From: Desulfovermiculus sp041686195 | GTDB taxonomy: Bacteria > Desulfobacterota > Desulfovibrionia > Desulfovibrionales > Desulfothermaceae | Reading direction: 5' to 3' | DNA: 64,000 bases | Assembly (NCBI GenBank): GCA_041686195.1 | Contig: JAWLEI010000001.1 | Span: forward strand, 62,001-126,000 | Shown here: in pieces, positions 50,155 through 59,537 of the stretch | Position numbering within the stretch: position 1 is the first letter of the stretch | Layout of the letters: each line of letters opens with the position of its first letter | Program-made: the position numbers and the translations under genes | The notes under the pieces: generated by a model | What the model saw: only the letters and a program-made list of their open reading frames with translations | What the model was told of the DNA's origin: nothing | Database searches by the model: none

Positions 50155-51336
50155 ATGCACTTGTCTCAGCGCATCCTCCAGATCAAGCCCTCGGCAACCT
50201 TGAGTATTAATGCCAAGGCGGCTGAGCTCAAGGCTCAGGGCCAAGAGGTGATCAGCCTGGCGGCCGGTGAACCGGACTTTCAACCCCCCAGGCATGTGTT
50301 GCAGGCAGTCAAAGAGGCTGTGGATGCAGGATATGTCCGCTACACCCCGGTCCCGGGCCTGCCTGAACTGCGCCAGGCCATAGCCAGTGCCTGTTCCAAC
50401 CAGTACGGCCAGGATATAGCCCCCAATATGACAATTGCTACCAACGGGGGCAAACAAGGGCTTTACAACCTGTTTCAATGCCTTTTGGATCCAGGAGATG
50501 AGGTGCTCATTCCCGCTCCCTACTGGGTCAGCTACCCGGACATGGTCACTCTGGCCCAGGGTACTCCGGTCTTTATCTCTTCCAGCCCGGACAAGGCTTT
50601 TCGGATTACCCCGGCGGACCTTCAGGCCCATCTCACGGACAAGACCCGCATTCTGGTTTTAAATACTCCCTCCAATCCGACCGGAAGCCACTATTCCCAG
50701 GCCGAGCTGGATGAACTCATTTTGTGGGCGGTAGAACACAATGTGTTTGTCATTTCCGATGAGATCTACGACCAATTGGTCTATCCCCCTGCGCAGCCGG
50801 CAACTGCCGGTCAATGGCTCAACAGCCATCCGGAACTCATAGCGGTCTGCAACGGGCTGTCCAAGACCTTCGCCATGACCGGGTGGCGCATGGGCTATGT
50901 TCTCTCGCATCAGGACCTGATCGCCAAATTGAGCACCCTGCAGGGACAAAGCACCTCCAATGTCTGCGTTTTGGTCCAGAAGGCAGCTGTGGCGGCCCTG
51001 CAGGGTCCAAAAGAGTTTTTACAGCACCACCGGGAAATTTTTCAAAAAAGACGGGACCTGAGCCTGGAACACATATCCAGCTGGCCCGGAGTGCAATGCC
51101 CCAGGCCGGACGGAGCCTTCTACCTTTTCCCCCGCATGGACGGGGTTTACACCCAGGATATACCGGATTCCACTGCCCTGTGCACCTATTTGCTGGAAAA
51201 AGCCCAAGTGGCCCTGGTCCCCGGGGTGGCTTTCGGCGACGACCGTTGCCTGCGTATATCGTATGCCCTGGATGAGGCCACTCTGATCCAGGCCCTGGAT
51301 CGGATCAAAGCTGCCCTGTCCACTCTGAGCGCATAA
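50155..51336 (+). CDS. Class I aminotransferase (aspartate aminotransferase type)
   Basis: The 393-residue PLP enzyme has the lysine motif GLSKTFAMTGWRMGY and the dipeptide NPTGS after the PLP-binding Tyr region, typical of aspartate/aromatic aminotransferases of the AT-I-beta group. It probably makes aspartate and oxaloacetate or works in amino acid synthesis; the precise substrate cannot be read from sequence. AAGGAGAAAGATAGT precedes ATG 50155. SerB follows after 37 bases. Confidence 0.92.
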   Translation: MHLSQRILQIKPSATLSINAKAAELKAQGQEVISLAAGEPDFQPPRHVLQAVKEAVDAGYVRYTPVPGLPELRQAIASACSNQYGQDIAPNMTIATNGGKQGLYNLFQCLLDPGDEVLIPAPYWVSYPDMVTLAQGTPVFISSSPDKAFRITPADLQAHLTDKTRILVLNTPSNPTGSHYSQAELDELILWAVEHNVFVISDEIYDQLVYPPAQPATAGQWLNSHPELIAVCNGLSKTFAMTGWRMGYVLSHQDLIAKLSTLQGQSTSNVCVLVQKAAVAALQGPKEFLQHHREIFQKRRDLSLEHISSWPGVQCPRPDGAFYLFPRMDGVYTQDIPDSTALCTYLLEKAQVALVPGVAFGDDRCLRISYALDEATLIQALDRIKAALSTLSA

Positions 51337-51373
51337 ACCATGAACCGCAACTTGATGCTGTGTATTTACTAAA

Positions 51374-52594
51374 ATGTCAGGACTTTTGTACTCCATTTCC
51401 ATCAGCGGTCCCAACGAAACCAGGCTGGTCCGGGATATGACCCGGACCCTCAGCCATTACCAGGCCAACATCCTGGATATATCCGAGGCTGTAATCCACG
51501 ACTGGCTGAGCATGGCCCTGATCATTGAGCTACAGGCCGAGTCCTATCCAGATGAGCTCTTTGAGTCCCTTTTGCACATGGCTAAAAAGCACAGTCTGCA
51601 CATGCAATTCAGCCAGATATCCCTTGAGCACTATGAAAATTGGGTTCAGGTTCAGGAGGGGTCCCGGAGCATTATTACCCTGCTCAGCCGTCAGGTCAGC
51701 GCCCAGCATGTTCACCAGGTGGCTGAACTGGTAGCTGAACATGGCCTGGACATCGTATCTATCCAGCGACTATCCGCTCTTGACTCATTCACCGGAGCCT
51801 TTCACCCCAGCATGGCCTGCATTGAATTTGTCCTTCACGGTCACCCGCTGGATATGCATATGGTTCGCAATGCCATCATTCATCTCTCCCATCAGGACGG
51901 AATCGACCTGGCCTGGCAGGAAGAAAGCCCATTTCGCAGACAGCGGCGACTGATCGCCTTTGACATGGACTCCACTCTGATTCAAACCGAAATTATTGAT
52001 GAGCTGGCCCTCGAGGCTGGAGTAGGGCAGGAAGTAGCGGACATCACCTCAAAGACCATGCACGGGGAACTTGATTTTCAGACCAGCTTGGTGGAAAGGG
52101 TGGCCCTGCTCAAGGGGCTGGATGCCGAGGTCCTGGACAAAGTGGCCCGGCGCATGCCCCTGGCTGAAGGCGCTGGCCGCCTCATCTCCAGCCTAAAGCG
52201 CCTGGGCTATACAGTAGCCGTTATCTCCGGCGGGTTCACCTATTTCGGATCCTACCTCCAGCAGCGCCTGGGGCTGGATTACGTCTTTGCCAACGAGCTG
52301 GAAATCGATCAGGGCGTTCTTACCGGTCGATTGAAAGGGGACATTGTGGACGGACCGAAAAAGGCTGAGCTCTTGCAGCGACTTGCCGATTCCAAGGGCC
52401 TGAGCATGGATCAGGTAGTGGCTGTGGGCGATGGGGCCAATGATCTGCCAATGCTGAACACAGCCGGTCTGGGCATTGCCTTTCATGCCAAACCTCTGGT
52501 CAGACAAGGGGCCAAGCAGTCCATTAGCAATGTGGGCTTAGATGGCATCCTTTACTTCCTGGGCTTAAGGGACCAGGAAGCCATGCGCGGATGA
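51374..52594 (+). CDS. serB: Phosphoserine phosphatase with ACT domain
   Basis: SerB removes phosphate in the last step of serine synthesis. The 406-residue protein has N-terminal ACT-like regulatory segments (residues about 1-170) and a HAD-type phosphatase domain with FDMDSTLIQTEIIDEL and VGDGANDLPML. The ACT part could sense serine. It lies downstream of the aminotransferase and is convergent with topA. Confidence 0.96.
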   Translation: MSGLLYSISISGPNETRLVRDMTRTLSHYQANILDISEAVIHDWLSMALIIELQAESYPDELFESLLHMAKKHSLHMQFSQISLEHYENWVQVQEGSRSIITLLSRQVSAQHVHQVAELVAEHGLDIVSIQRLSALDSFTGAFHPSMACIEFVLHGHPLDMHMVRNAIIHLSHQDGIDLAWQEESPFRRQRRLIAFDMDSTLIQTEIIDELALEAGVGQEVADITSKTMHGELDFQTSLVERVALLKGLDAEVLDKVARRMPLAEGAGRLISSLKRLGYTVAVISGGFTYFGSYLQQRLGLDYVFANELEIDQGVLTGRLKGDIVDGPKKAELLQRLADSKGLSMDQVVAVGDGANDLPMLNTAGLGIAFHAKPLVRQGAKQSISNVGLDGILYFLGLRDQEAMRG

Positions 52595-52659
52595 CTCACC
52601 AAAACCATGAGCCAGCTGAGGCCAGGGCGTGAGTTGCCGGAGGCTAAGCTAAAGACTGC

Positions 52660-54960
52660 CTAATCTCCCCCATTGCTTGATCCCTGGCTGCCTCCCCCAG
52701 ACTCCTGATCGCCTGCCTCCTCTTCCGGCTTGCGCCAATAGGAGCATTTCTTATTGGGACAGGCCAGATGTTCACCGCGGGCCTTTGTCGATTTTCTGAC
52801 CAGGACCGGGCTCTCGCACCTGGGGCAGGCCTCAGGGACCGGGTAGTCCCACAGGGCATAGGTGCATTTGGGGTACTGGTCGCAGGCATAAAAGACCTTG
52901 CCCCGTTTTGAACTCTTTTCCACCAGCTGGCCGGGGCACCCTTCCTGTGGGCAGGGAACTCCGGTACTGAAAGGCTGGGCATACTTGCATTGCGGGTAGC
53001 TGGAGCAGGCAATAAACCTGCTCCCGGTCCTGGCTTTTTTCAATACCAGATCTGACCCGCATTGGGGGCATGTTCCCACTTTGGGCTGATCAGATGCCGA
53101 GTTTTCTTCCAACTGAATCTTCCCCTGTTCATCCCGGGTGAAATTGGAGGTATTGGTGCACTCCGGATAACCGCTGCAGGCCAGAAACTCTCCGTTCTTT
53201 CCAAACTTGATGACCATTGGCCGTCCACACTGCTCACAGACAACATCGGTCTGGATACCGGCCTTGACCTCAGACATCTCCTGTTTGGCCTTTTCCAAAG
53301 TGGGATTGAAATCATTGGTAAAGGAATGAAGCAAGGCCATCCAGTCCTGTTCTCCAGTGGCCACCTGATCCAGCTGGTCTTCCATCTGAGCGGTGAATCC
53401 GACATCCAGGAATCTGGGAAAATGTCCTACAAGAAGGTCATTGACCGTAAATCCCAACTCTGTAGGTGCGAACTGCCGCCCTTCCATGCGCACATAGTCC
53501 CTGTCCCGCAGAGTGCTTATAATCTGGGCATAGGTGGAAGGCCGTCCGATGCCTTCATCTTCGAGCTTGCGAACCAGTGAAGCTTCTGTAAACCGATGTG
53601 GGGGCTGGGTGAACTTTTGCTCCTTGGACAAGGCCTGAAGACGAACCTCCTCCCCTTTGATCAGCGATGGCAGCTGGAGTTCTTTGGATTGATCTTCAGG
53701 CACATACAGGCTCATAAATCCAGGAAAGATCATCCGTTCTCCTTTGGCCCGCCACAAGGTGTTTTCAGCCTGCACAATCACTGTCGTATCCCAGAATCTG
53801 GCCGCCGCCATCTGGGAAGCCACAAACCTGAGCCAGATGAGCTTGTAAAGCTGATACTGCTGACGGCTTAGATGGGGCCGGACTTCATCCGGATGCAGGG
53901 ACACATCCACCGGGCGAATGGCTTCATGAGCGTCCTGGGCCGAACCCTTGCTCTTAAACATTCGCGGCTTAGAGGGATAATAATCTGCCCCCATATTGGT
54001 CACTATCCACTTTTTGGCAGCCTCCCGGGCTTCATTGGACACTCGGACCGAGTCTGTCCGCATGTAGGTAATAAGGGCTGTAGTCCCTTTGCTGCCTAAC
54101 TCTACACCCTCATAAAGCTGCTGGGCCAAGGCCATGGTCTGCTTGGCTGAAAAGTTATGCCGATTGCTGGCCTCTTGCTGTAAACTGGAAGTGATAAACG
54201 GAGGTTTGGGCTGCTTGCGCCGTTCCTTTTCGGTCACCTCCTGGACCACAAATTGGGCCTGATTGACCCGGACTGCAAGGTCATCGGCCTGTTCCTTATT
54301 GCCCACCACAGCCTTTTTCCCTTCGATTTTCCACAGCTCGGCTTCAAACTCTGGAGGGGCACTGGCCATCAGTTGAGCCTTAAAAACCCAGTATTCTTCT
54401 GGTACAAAGGCCTGACGCTCCTTCTCTCTCTCCACGATCAAACGCAGAGCAACGGACTGCACTCTCCCTGCAGATATGCCCCGCTTGACCTTTTGCCACA
54501 AAAGAGGAGAAATCTTGTATCCTACCAGGCGATCAAGAATCCGCCTGGCTTGCTGGGATTGAAACAGACGCTCATCCAAGGCCCTCGGGTGCTGAAGAGC
54601 CTCTTTGACCGCGTTTGCCGTGATCTCATTAAACTGAATGCGGTGGATTCTGGTGTTCGCAGGCTTGATCAGTTCGGCCACATGCCAGGCAATGGCCTCT
54701 CCTTCCCTGTCCGGGTCAGGAGCTAGATATACGTGCTCCGCTTGCTTGGCAGCTTTTTTCAGCTTACTGACAACCTTCTGCTTGCCGGGCAACACCTGAT
54801 ACTGAGGTTGAAAATCATGCTCCTCATCAACTCCCAGCTTGTTTCCCGGCAGATCCCGCACATGACCCACTGAGGCCTCGACCATATAATCCCGGCCCAA
54901 GAACTTGGAGATGGTCTTGACTTTGGCCGGGGACTCGACAATGATTAAGTCTTTGCTCAT
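52660..54960 (-). CDS. topA: DNA topoisomerase I
   Basis: TopA relaxes negative supercoils. The 766-residue protein begins SKDLIIVESPAKVKTI, has the catalytic tyrosine in TYMRTDSVRVS, and ends with four zinc-ribbon motifs (for example CEQCGRPMV and CPQCGSDLV). The C-terminus ends in a Glu/Gly-rich tail. ATG 54960 is chosen over an open upstream extension of 39 codons that has no similarity. It is divergent from era. Confidence 0.96.
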   Translation of the reverse strand: MSKDLIIVESPAKVKTISKFLGRDYMVEASVGHVRDLPGNKLGVDEEHDFQPQYQVLPGKQKVVSKLKKAAKQAEHVYLAPDPDREGEAIAWHVAELIKPANTRIHRIQFNEITANAVKEALQHPRALDERLFQSQQARRILDRLVGYKISPLLWQKVKRGISAGRVQSVALRLIVEREKERQAFVPEEYWVFKAQLMASAPPEFEAELWKIEGKKAVVGNKEQADDLAVRVNQAQFVVQEVTEKERRKQPKPPFITSSLQQEASNRHNFSAKQTMALAQQLYEGVELGSKGTTALITYMRTDSVRVSNEAREAAKKWIVTNMGADYYPSKPRMFKSKGSAQDAHEAIRPVDVSLHPDEVRPHLSRQQYQLYKLIWLRFVASQMAAARFWDTTVIVQAENTLWRAKGERMIFPGFMSLYVPEDQSKELQLPSLIKGEEVRLQALSKEQKFTQPPHRFTEASLVRKLEDEGIGRPSTYAQIISTLRDRDYVRMEGRQFAPTELGFTVNDLLVGHFPRFLDVGFTAQMEDQLDQVATGEQDWMALLHSFTNDFNPTLEKAKQEMSEVKAGIQTDVVCEQCGRPMVIKFGKNGEFLACSGYPECTNTSNFTRDEQGKIQLEENSASDQPKVGTCPQCGSDLVLKKARTGSRFIACSSYPQCKYAQPFSTGVPCPQEGCPGQLVEKSSKRGKVFYACDQYPKCTYALWDYPVPEACPRCESPVLVRKSTKARGEHLACPNKKCSYWRKPEEEAGDQESGGGSQGSSNGGD

Positions 54961-55102
54961 AATACCCGGGGCTATACGTGCTTCCCGCATCAAGTGCAAG
55001 CATTCATTCAACACCTTGATTATGTTATCTTTATTTGTTATAAGCAGAAAAAGATTTCCGTGCATCCCTTTGAACAACCAGAGCCAACCCAGCTAATTAT
55101 TT

Positions 55103-56038
55103 ATGCAACCACCTGAAAATGAATCCCGAAGCGGTCTGGTGGCCATTATCGGCCCTCCCAATGCAGGCAAATCAACCCTGTTGAACTGCTTTGTGGGCCA
55201 CAAGCTGGCCATTGTCACTCCCAAACCGCAAACCACCCGCAATCAGATCAGCGGCATTCTCTCCCGTCCTGGACTGCAGGTGGTGTTCCTGGATACCCCG
55301 GGCATCCACCGTCCCGGTTCAAGTATGAATTCCCTTTTTGTTCAGGTGGCCTGGCAGGCCTTATCCGGAGCTGATCTGGCCCTGCTAGTCTGTGATGGTT
55401 CATTGGCAGTGACCAAGCCGGGGCGTTTTCAGGCCCAAATGGAGCTCATTCAATCCAGGATCCGCACTCTGTCCCTGCCCTTGATCGTGGTGGTGAACAA
55501 AACGGATCTGATCAGGAATAAGAACGATCTCATGCCGGTGATTCAAAACTTGAGCTCCTGCTTTCCGCAGGCTGACATCGTCCCGGTTTCTGCTGCCCGG
55601 GGGGAAAACACCGAACATCTTCTGACCCACATGTGCTCCTATCTCCCCTATGGCCCTGCCCTCTACCCAGAGGACCAGCTCTCCACCCTCCCGGTCCGTT
55701 TCCTGGCCTCGGAAACCATCCGTGAAAAACTGTTCTTAAGCCTGGATCGGGAGCTGCCTTATTCTGTGGCTGTGGCCATCGAGCATTGGGAAGAGGACCC
55801 AGCCCAGGGTTTGGTTACCATCCATGCCTTGATCTATGTCCCCAAATCGAGTCACAAAGGGATCGTCATCGGGCACCGGGGGGCCTGCTTAAAAGAGGTG
55901 GGGCAAAAGGCCAGGCTGGAATTAGAAGACCTGCTGGGCATGCGGGTCAATCTGCAGATGTGGGTCAAGGTCAAACCCAAATGGACCGAGGATCAAAGTT
56001 TTGTCCTTCGCTTTTTGCCTGAACTCAGCACATACTAA
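55103..56038 (+). CDS. era: GTPase Era
   Basis: Era couples 16S rRNA maturation to cell growth. The 311-residue protein has the G domain motifs GPPNAGKSTLLN, DTPGIHRPG and NKTD, and a C-terminal KH domain (KGIVIGHRGACLKEVGQKAR). Length is normal. It is divergent from topA with 142 bases between; an interrupted hairpin region follows it. Confidence 0.97.
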   Translation: MQPPENESRSGLVAIIGPPNAGKSTLLNCFVGHKLAIVTPKPQTTRNQISGILSRPGLQVVFLDTPGIHRPGSSMNSLFVQVAWQALSGADLALLVCDGSLAVTKPGRFQAQMELIQSRIRTLSLPLIVVVNKTDLIRNKNDLMPVIQNLSSCFPQADIVPVSAARGENTEHLLTHMCSYLPYGPALYPEDQLSTLPVRFLASETIREKLFLSLDRELPYSVAVAIEHWEEDPAQGLVTIHALIYVPKSSHKGIVIGHRGACLKEVGQKARLELEDLLGMRVNLQMWVKVKPKWTEDQSFVLRFLPELSTY

Positions 56039-56040
56039 CC

Positions 56041-56064
56041 TCCATGCCTGCGAAGCGGCAGGCA
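56041..56064 (+). repeat. Hairpin in the era-yggS spacer
   Basis: TGCCTGC and GCAGGCA form a 7-base stem over GAAGCG, while GCGAAGCG can instead pair with the downstream CGCTTTCGC (an alternative fold). The rest of the spacer (to 56170) holds no gene. It may be a terminator after era or part of a dispersed repeat. Confidence 0.45.
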
Positions 56065-56170
56065 CGCTTTCGCTAACGGAATATGAAATAATGAATCTGC
56101 AAAGAGTCGGAGGCTCGTAAGCCGCGGCTTGGCTATGAAACCCGGTCAACATGAGACATGTGGAGAAAGT

Positions 56171-56872
56171 ATGGATAAGGCCCAGGACATCATCACCCGC
56201 TGGCAGGGGATCCGGTCTGAGATCGACCAGGCAGCCTTGCGGTGCAACCGGAATCCGGAAGATATCACTCTGGTGGCCGTCTCCAAGACCCATCCGGCTC
56301 AAGCCGTACGGATCCTCTCTCAGGCCGGACACTTGGATTTTGGGGAAAATTATGTGCAGGAGGCCATCGACAAACAGGATGTACTCACAGATATCTCGGT
56401 ACGCTGGCACTTCATCGGCCGCTTACAGTCCAACAAAGCCAAATATCTTCCCGGTCGCTTTCACCTCATCCACTCCCTGGACCGTCTGAAAACAGCCCAG
56501 GTTCTGGATCAGCGCTGTGCTCCGCTCGGGGTGGTCCAGGGAGTGCTGGTTCAGGTCAATCTGGCTGGCGAAGAGCAAAAAGGCGGAGTCCCTGTTTCTA
56601 AGCTGAGCACTGTGACCCGGGAAATCCAGGCACTTCCTCATCTCGATTTGCAGGGACTTATGTGCATGCCACCTTTTTTTGAGGATCCAAAGCGGGCCCG
56701 GCCCTTTTTCCGCCGCCTGGCCCAAGAACGGGATCGCTTGCAGGATGAGCTGGGAATCGAACTGAGGCATCTATCCATGGGCATGAGCGGTGATTACCTG
56801 GCGGCTATAGAAGAAGGAGCTACCTTGCTCCGGATCGGGACCTCAATCTTCGGGCACAGGGAGTTAGACTGA
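56171..56872 (+). CDS. PLP homeostasis protein YggS
   Basis: This 233-residue protein is a YggS/ProSC family PLP-binding protein, with VAVSKTHPAQAVRI carrying the PLP lysine, LDFGENYVQEA and HFIGRLQSNKAKYL. It manages pyridoxal phosphate pools rather than catalysing a reaction. ATG 56171 follows GGAGAAAGT. It lies downstream of era and convergent with rlmB. Confidence 0.95.
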   Translation: MDKAQDIITRWQGIRSEIDQAALRCNRNPEDITLVAVSKTHPAQAVRILSQAGHLDFGENYVQEAIDKQDVLTDISVRWHFIGRLQSNKAKYLPGRFHLIHSLDRLKTAQVLDQRCAPLGVVQGVLVQVNLAGEEQKGGVPVSKLSTVTREIQALPHLDLQGLMCMPPFFEDPKRARPFFRRLAQERDRLQDELGIELRHLSMGMSGDYLAAIEEGATLLRIGTSIFGHRELD

Positions 56873-56907
56873 GGGGGGAGGGCCTGGGGCATGGAGCAGA
56901 GGGTTCT

Positions 56908-56960
56908 TCCTTTCGTCTTTAGTCTTCTGTCCTCACTTGTCTGTTATCTGTCCTGCCAAG
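56908..56960. repeat. Purine-rich GACAGA-like tract at the rlmB 3' end
   Basis: On the minus strand the end of rlmB and its downstream region read GACAGATAACAGACAAG and GAGGACAGAAGAC, similar to the tract after glgA. The last codons of rlmB are within it, so the tract has entered or arisen at the coding end. Confidence 0.55.
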
Positions 56961-57694
56961 TGCTGGCGCAAAAATTCAGTCAGCAGCATGCTTCCGGCCT
57001 GGGCCACATTCAAGGAATCAAACTGCCCGGCCATAGGCAGGGTCAGACCGGCCAGACAGGATCTGGCCACCAGGGGTCGCACCCCTTTTTCCTCATTGCC
57101 CAGGACCAGGACCGCCGGCCACGTGAGGGGGGTGCGGAATACATTCTGGCAGGCCTGATCTGTCCCCGCATAATAGGGAGTAATATTTCGTTCTTGACAA
57201 GTCGTTAAAAATCTTGCCATGTTATGAATTCGGGCAACCGGGAGGTGACTTAAAGATCCTGCAGCGGCCTTGTGTGCCCTTTGTCCAAGTGCTGCACTCC
57301 GATGGCGCATCAGAACAAGCCCGGCTCCTCCTAAGGCATAGAGCGTACGGGCCAGAGTACCTACATTTCCACTGTCCTGGACTTGGTCCAGGGCCACAAT
57401 AATCGGAAAACATGCTTGGGACACTGAGTTCAGGAGCCACTCCGGGGAACAAAATCCGGGCTGGAAGCATCTGGCTGCATACCCCTGATGGGCCCCGTGG
57501 CATAACTCGTCCAGTTTGGTCCTGGGAACAAACTGAAACTTAACCCCTGCCCTGCGGCATAATGCAACCACTGGCTGGACATCTTTTTTCCGGTTTTCTT
57601 GGATAAGGACTGTCTCCAGGGTCTCTGGTGCCCGTTGGAGGGTTTCCAGAACAGCCTGCCTGCCGATGAGATGAAAGACGTCATTGTCAATCAT
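56933..57694 (-). CDS. rlmB: TrmH/SpoU family rRNA methyltransferase (RlmB-like)
   Basis: The 253-residue protein has the N-terminal substrate-binding domain (HLIGRQAVLETLQRAPE) and a SpoU knot fold with VALDQVQDSGNVGTLARTLY and LPMAGQFDSLNVAQAG, the SAM-binding signature. RlmB methylates G2251 of 23S rRNA; other family members act on tRNA, so the site is inferred. AAGGAG precedes ATG 57694. It is divergent from mltD by 28 bases. Confidence 0.93.
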   Translation of the reverse strand: MIDNDVFHLIGRQAVLETLQRAPETLETVLIQENRKKDVQPVVALCRRAGVKFQFVPRTKLDELCHGAHQGYAARCFQPGFCSPEWLLNSVSQACFPIIVALDQVQDSGNVGTLARTLYALGGAGLVLMRHRSAALGQRAHKAAAGSLSHLPVARIHNMARFLTTCQERNITPYYAGTDQACQNVFRTPLTWPAVLVLGNEEKGVRPLVARSCLAGLTLPMAGQFDSLNVAQAGSMLLTEFLRQHLAGQITDK

Positions 57695-57722
57695 GCAACC
57701 AAACTCCTTAAGGAACGACTCT

Positions 57723-59525
57723 ATGCGCGTGGTCTTGTGTTGGTGTGTAATGTGCCTTTTCCTGGCTGGATGTGCCCATGTGGGACAAAAAAAGAGCGAC
57801 CCTCACCAGGCGGAGAAGACCTCTGGTGAACAGGAGACCGCCTCTGAGCAATCCCCTCCTCCCCACCTCGACCCCCCTGCATCCGGTTCGCTCCGGGATG
57901 CGCCGGGTTCAGCGTCTTCCATAAGAGTCCAGGCTCAGCCCTTGGAAAAGGAAGTCACCGATCCTCCCAGCTCACAGACCACCCGTGCCACCATCCTCAC
58001 CCCGGAAGAAATGCAGGCCCTTAAGACCGAACCGGAAATCAACTTTGAATTGGACATCAAGGAAACCGACATCCTGGAAGACTATTTTATTTCCTACTCC
58101 AAACAAAATCATCATGTCTTCCAGAAGTGGTTGAAAAGGGCTGAGCAATATCTGCCCTATATCCGCAAGGTATTTACAGACAAGGGCTTGCCTCAGGACC
58201 TGGTCTTTCTCCCTTTTGCCGAAAGCGGATTTAATCCCATGGCCTATTCCCGTTCCGGAGCAGCTGGTATGTGGCAGTTCATGCCCGCTACCGGCCGCAT
58301 GTTGGGCCTGGAATCCAACTGGTGGATCGATGAGCGGCGGGATCCATACAAATCGACGCGGGCCGCAGCTGAGTTCTTAAAGAAGCTTTATTCGCAGTTT
58401 GATGACTGGTATCTGGTTCTGGCTGCCTACAACGCTGGAGATGGTCATGTATCCAGGGCCATGCGCCGCAGCGGTGAATCAGACTACTTTGACCTGGCCG
58501 CAGCAAGGCATTTACACAACGAAACCTGCCGGTACGTTCCCAAGTTTTTAGCTACTCTGAAAATTGTCCGCAACCTTGAAAAACTTGGATTTGAGCCCTT
58601 AAATTGGGATGCGCCGGCCGAACCGGATTCTGTCACGGTTAAGCCAGGGACAGACCTGGCCGGATTAGCAGATGCCGTAGGCCTCAGCTGGTCCCGGTTT
58701 AAGGCCTTAAATCCTGCCTTTCGAAGATCGGCTGCCCCGCCCGACAAAGAATATCAAATCTATCTGCCGGACAATAAATTAGCAGCAGCTCAAAGGTATA
58801 TATCCCAGGCCAAACACACGGCTTCCAAAGGTGTCCACCGCTACCGCATCCGGTCCGGAGATTCATGGTGGCAGATCTCCAGGCGCTTCGATATCCCCTT
58901 GGCCGAGCTGAAAAAATTTAACCAAGCGTCTTCAGATACCCTGCAGCCGGGAGAATCTGTCCTCATTCCAGGGGCTGGGGAAGGTGGCTTACGAAGCCCA
59001 GAAGGCAGCCCCGGTTCGACCTATAGAGTCAAATCCGGGGATACCTTGTGGGGCATTGCCCACAAGCTGGGCATCAAAGTCTCATCACTTAAGAAAGCAA
59101 ACCCGGGGATAGCTGCTTCCAGGCTCTCGGTAGGACAGAGTCTCAGGCTCCCTGGACAAGCCAAGACCCGGCGTATTGCCAGCAGCCGATCCAACTATAA
59201 GGTCAGATCCGGAGATACCCTCTGGAGCATTGCCCGGCGATTTGATCTCAGCCTGTCCACCCTGGTCCAGGCCAACGGTCTGAGTCCGGACCGCCCCTTA
59301 AAAGTCGGGACCAAGTTGTACATACCGGACATGAGCTCTGCCCAGCAGAACCAGGCCAGACAGACCGCCCAGAAGTCCCGAGTTCATTACCAGGTGAAAA
59401 AAGGAGACAATGTCTGGTCCATAGCCCAAAAATTCGGAGTCAGTGCGCAAAAGGTCCTGAAGTGGAACAAGCTTTCTGCCCGAGATGTCATCCGCCCCGG
59501 AGACACCTTGACCATCTATAGATGA
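57723..59525 (+). CDS. mltD: Membrane-bound lytic murein transglycosylase D
   Basis: MltD cleaves peptidoglycan with formation of anhydromuramic ends. The 600-residue lipoprotein has a signal with lipobox LAGC (Cys17) and a catalytic SLT domain (Glu167 in AESGFNPMAYSRSG). Four C-terminal LysM domains (about 374-417, 434-477, 492-535 and 556-600) and a degenerate one near 303-349 bind glycan. ATG 57723 follows AAGGAACGACTCT. It is convergent with aroE. Confidence 0.96.
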   Translation: MRVVLCWCVMCLFLAGCAHVGQKKSDPHQAEKTSGEQETASEQSPPPHLDPPASGSLRDAPGSASSIRVQAQPLEKEVTDPPSSQTTRATILTPEEMQALKTEPEINFELDIKETDILEDYFISYSKQNHHVFQKWLKRAEQYLPYIRKVFTDKGLPQDLVFLPFAESGFNPMAYSRSGAAGMWQFMPATGRMLGLESNWWIDERRDPYKSTRAAAEFLKKLYSQFDDWYLVLAAYNAGDGHVSRAMRRSGESDYFDLAAARHLHNETCRYVPKFLATLKIVRNLEKLGFEPLNWDAPAEPDSVTVKPGTDLAGLADAVGLSWSRFKALNPAFRRSAAPPDKEYQIYLPDNKLAAAQRYISQAKHTASKGVHRYRIRSGDSWWQISRRFDIPLAELKKFNQASSDTLQPGESVLIPGAGEGGLRSPEGSPGSTYRVKSGDTLWGIAHKLGIKVSSLKKANPGIAASRLSVGQSLRLPGQAKTRRIASSRSNYKVRSGDTLWSIARRFDLSLSTLVQANGLSPDRPLKVGTKLYIPDMSSAQQNQARQTAQKSRVHYQVKKGDNVWSIAQKFGVSAQKVLKWNKLSARDVIRPGDTLTIYR

Positions 59526-59537
59526 GGGCTTGAATAG

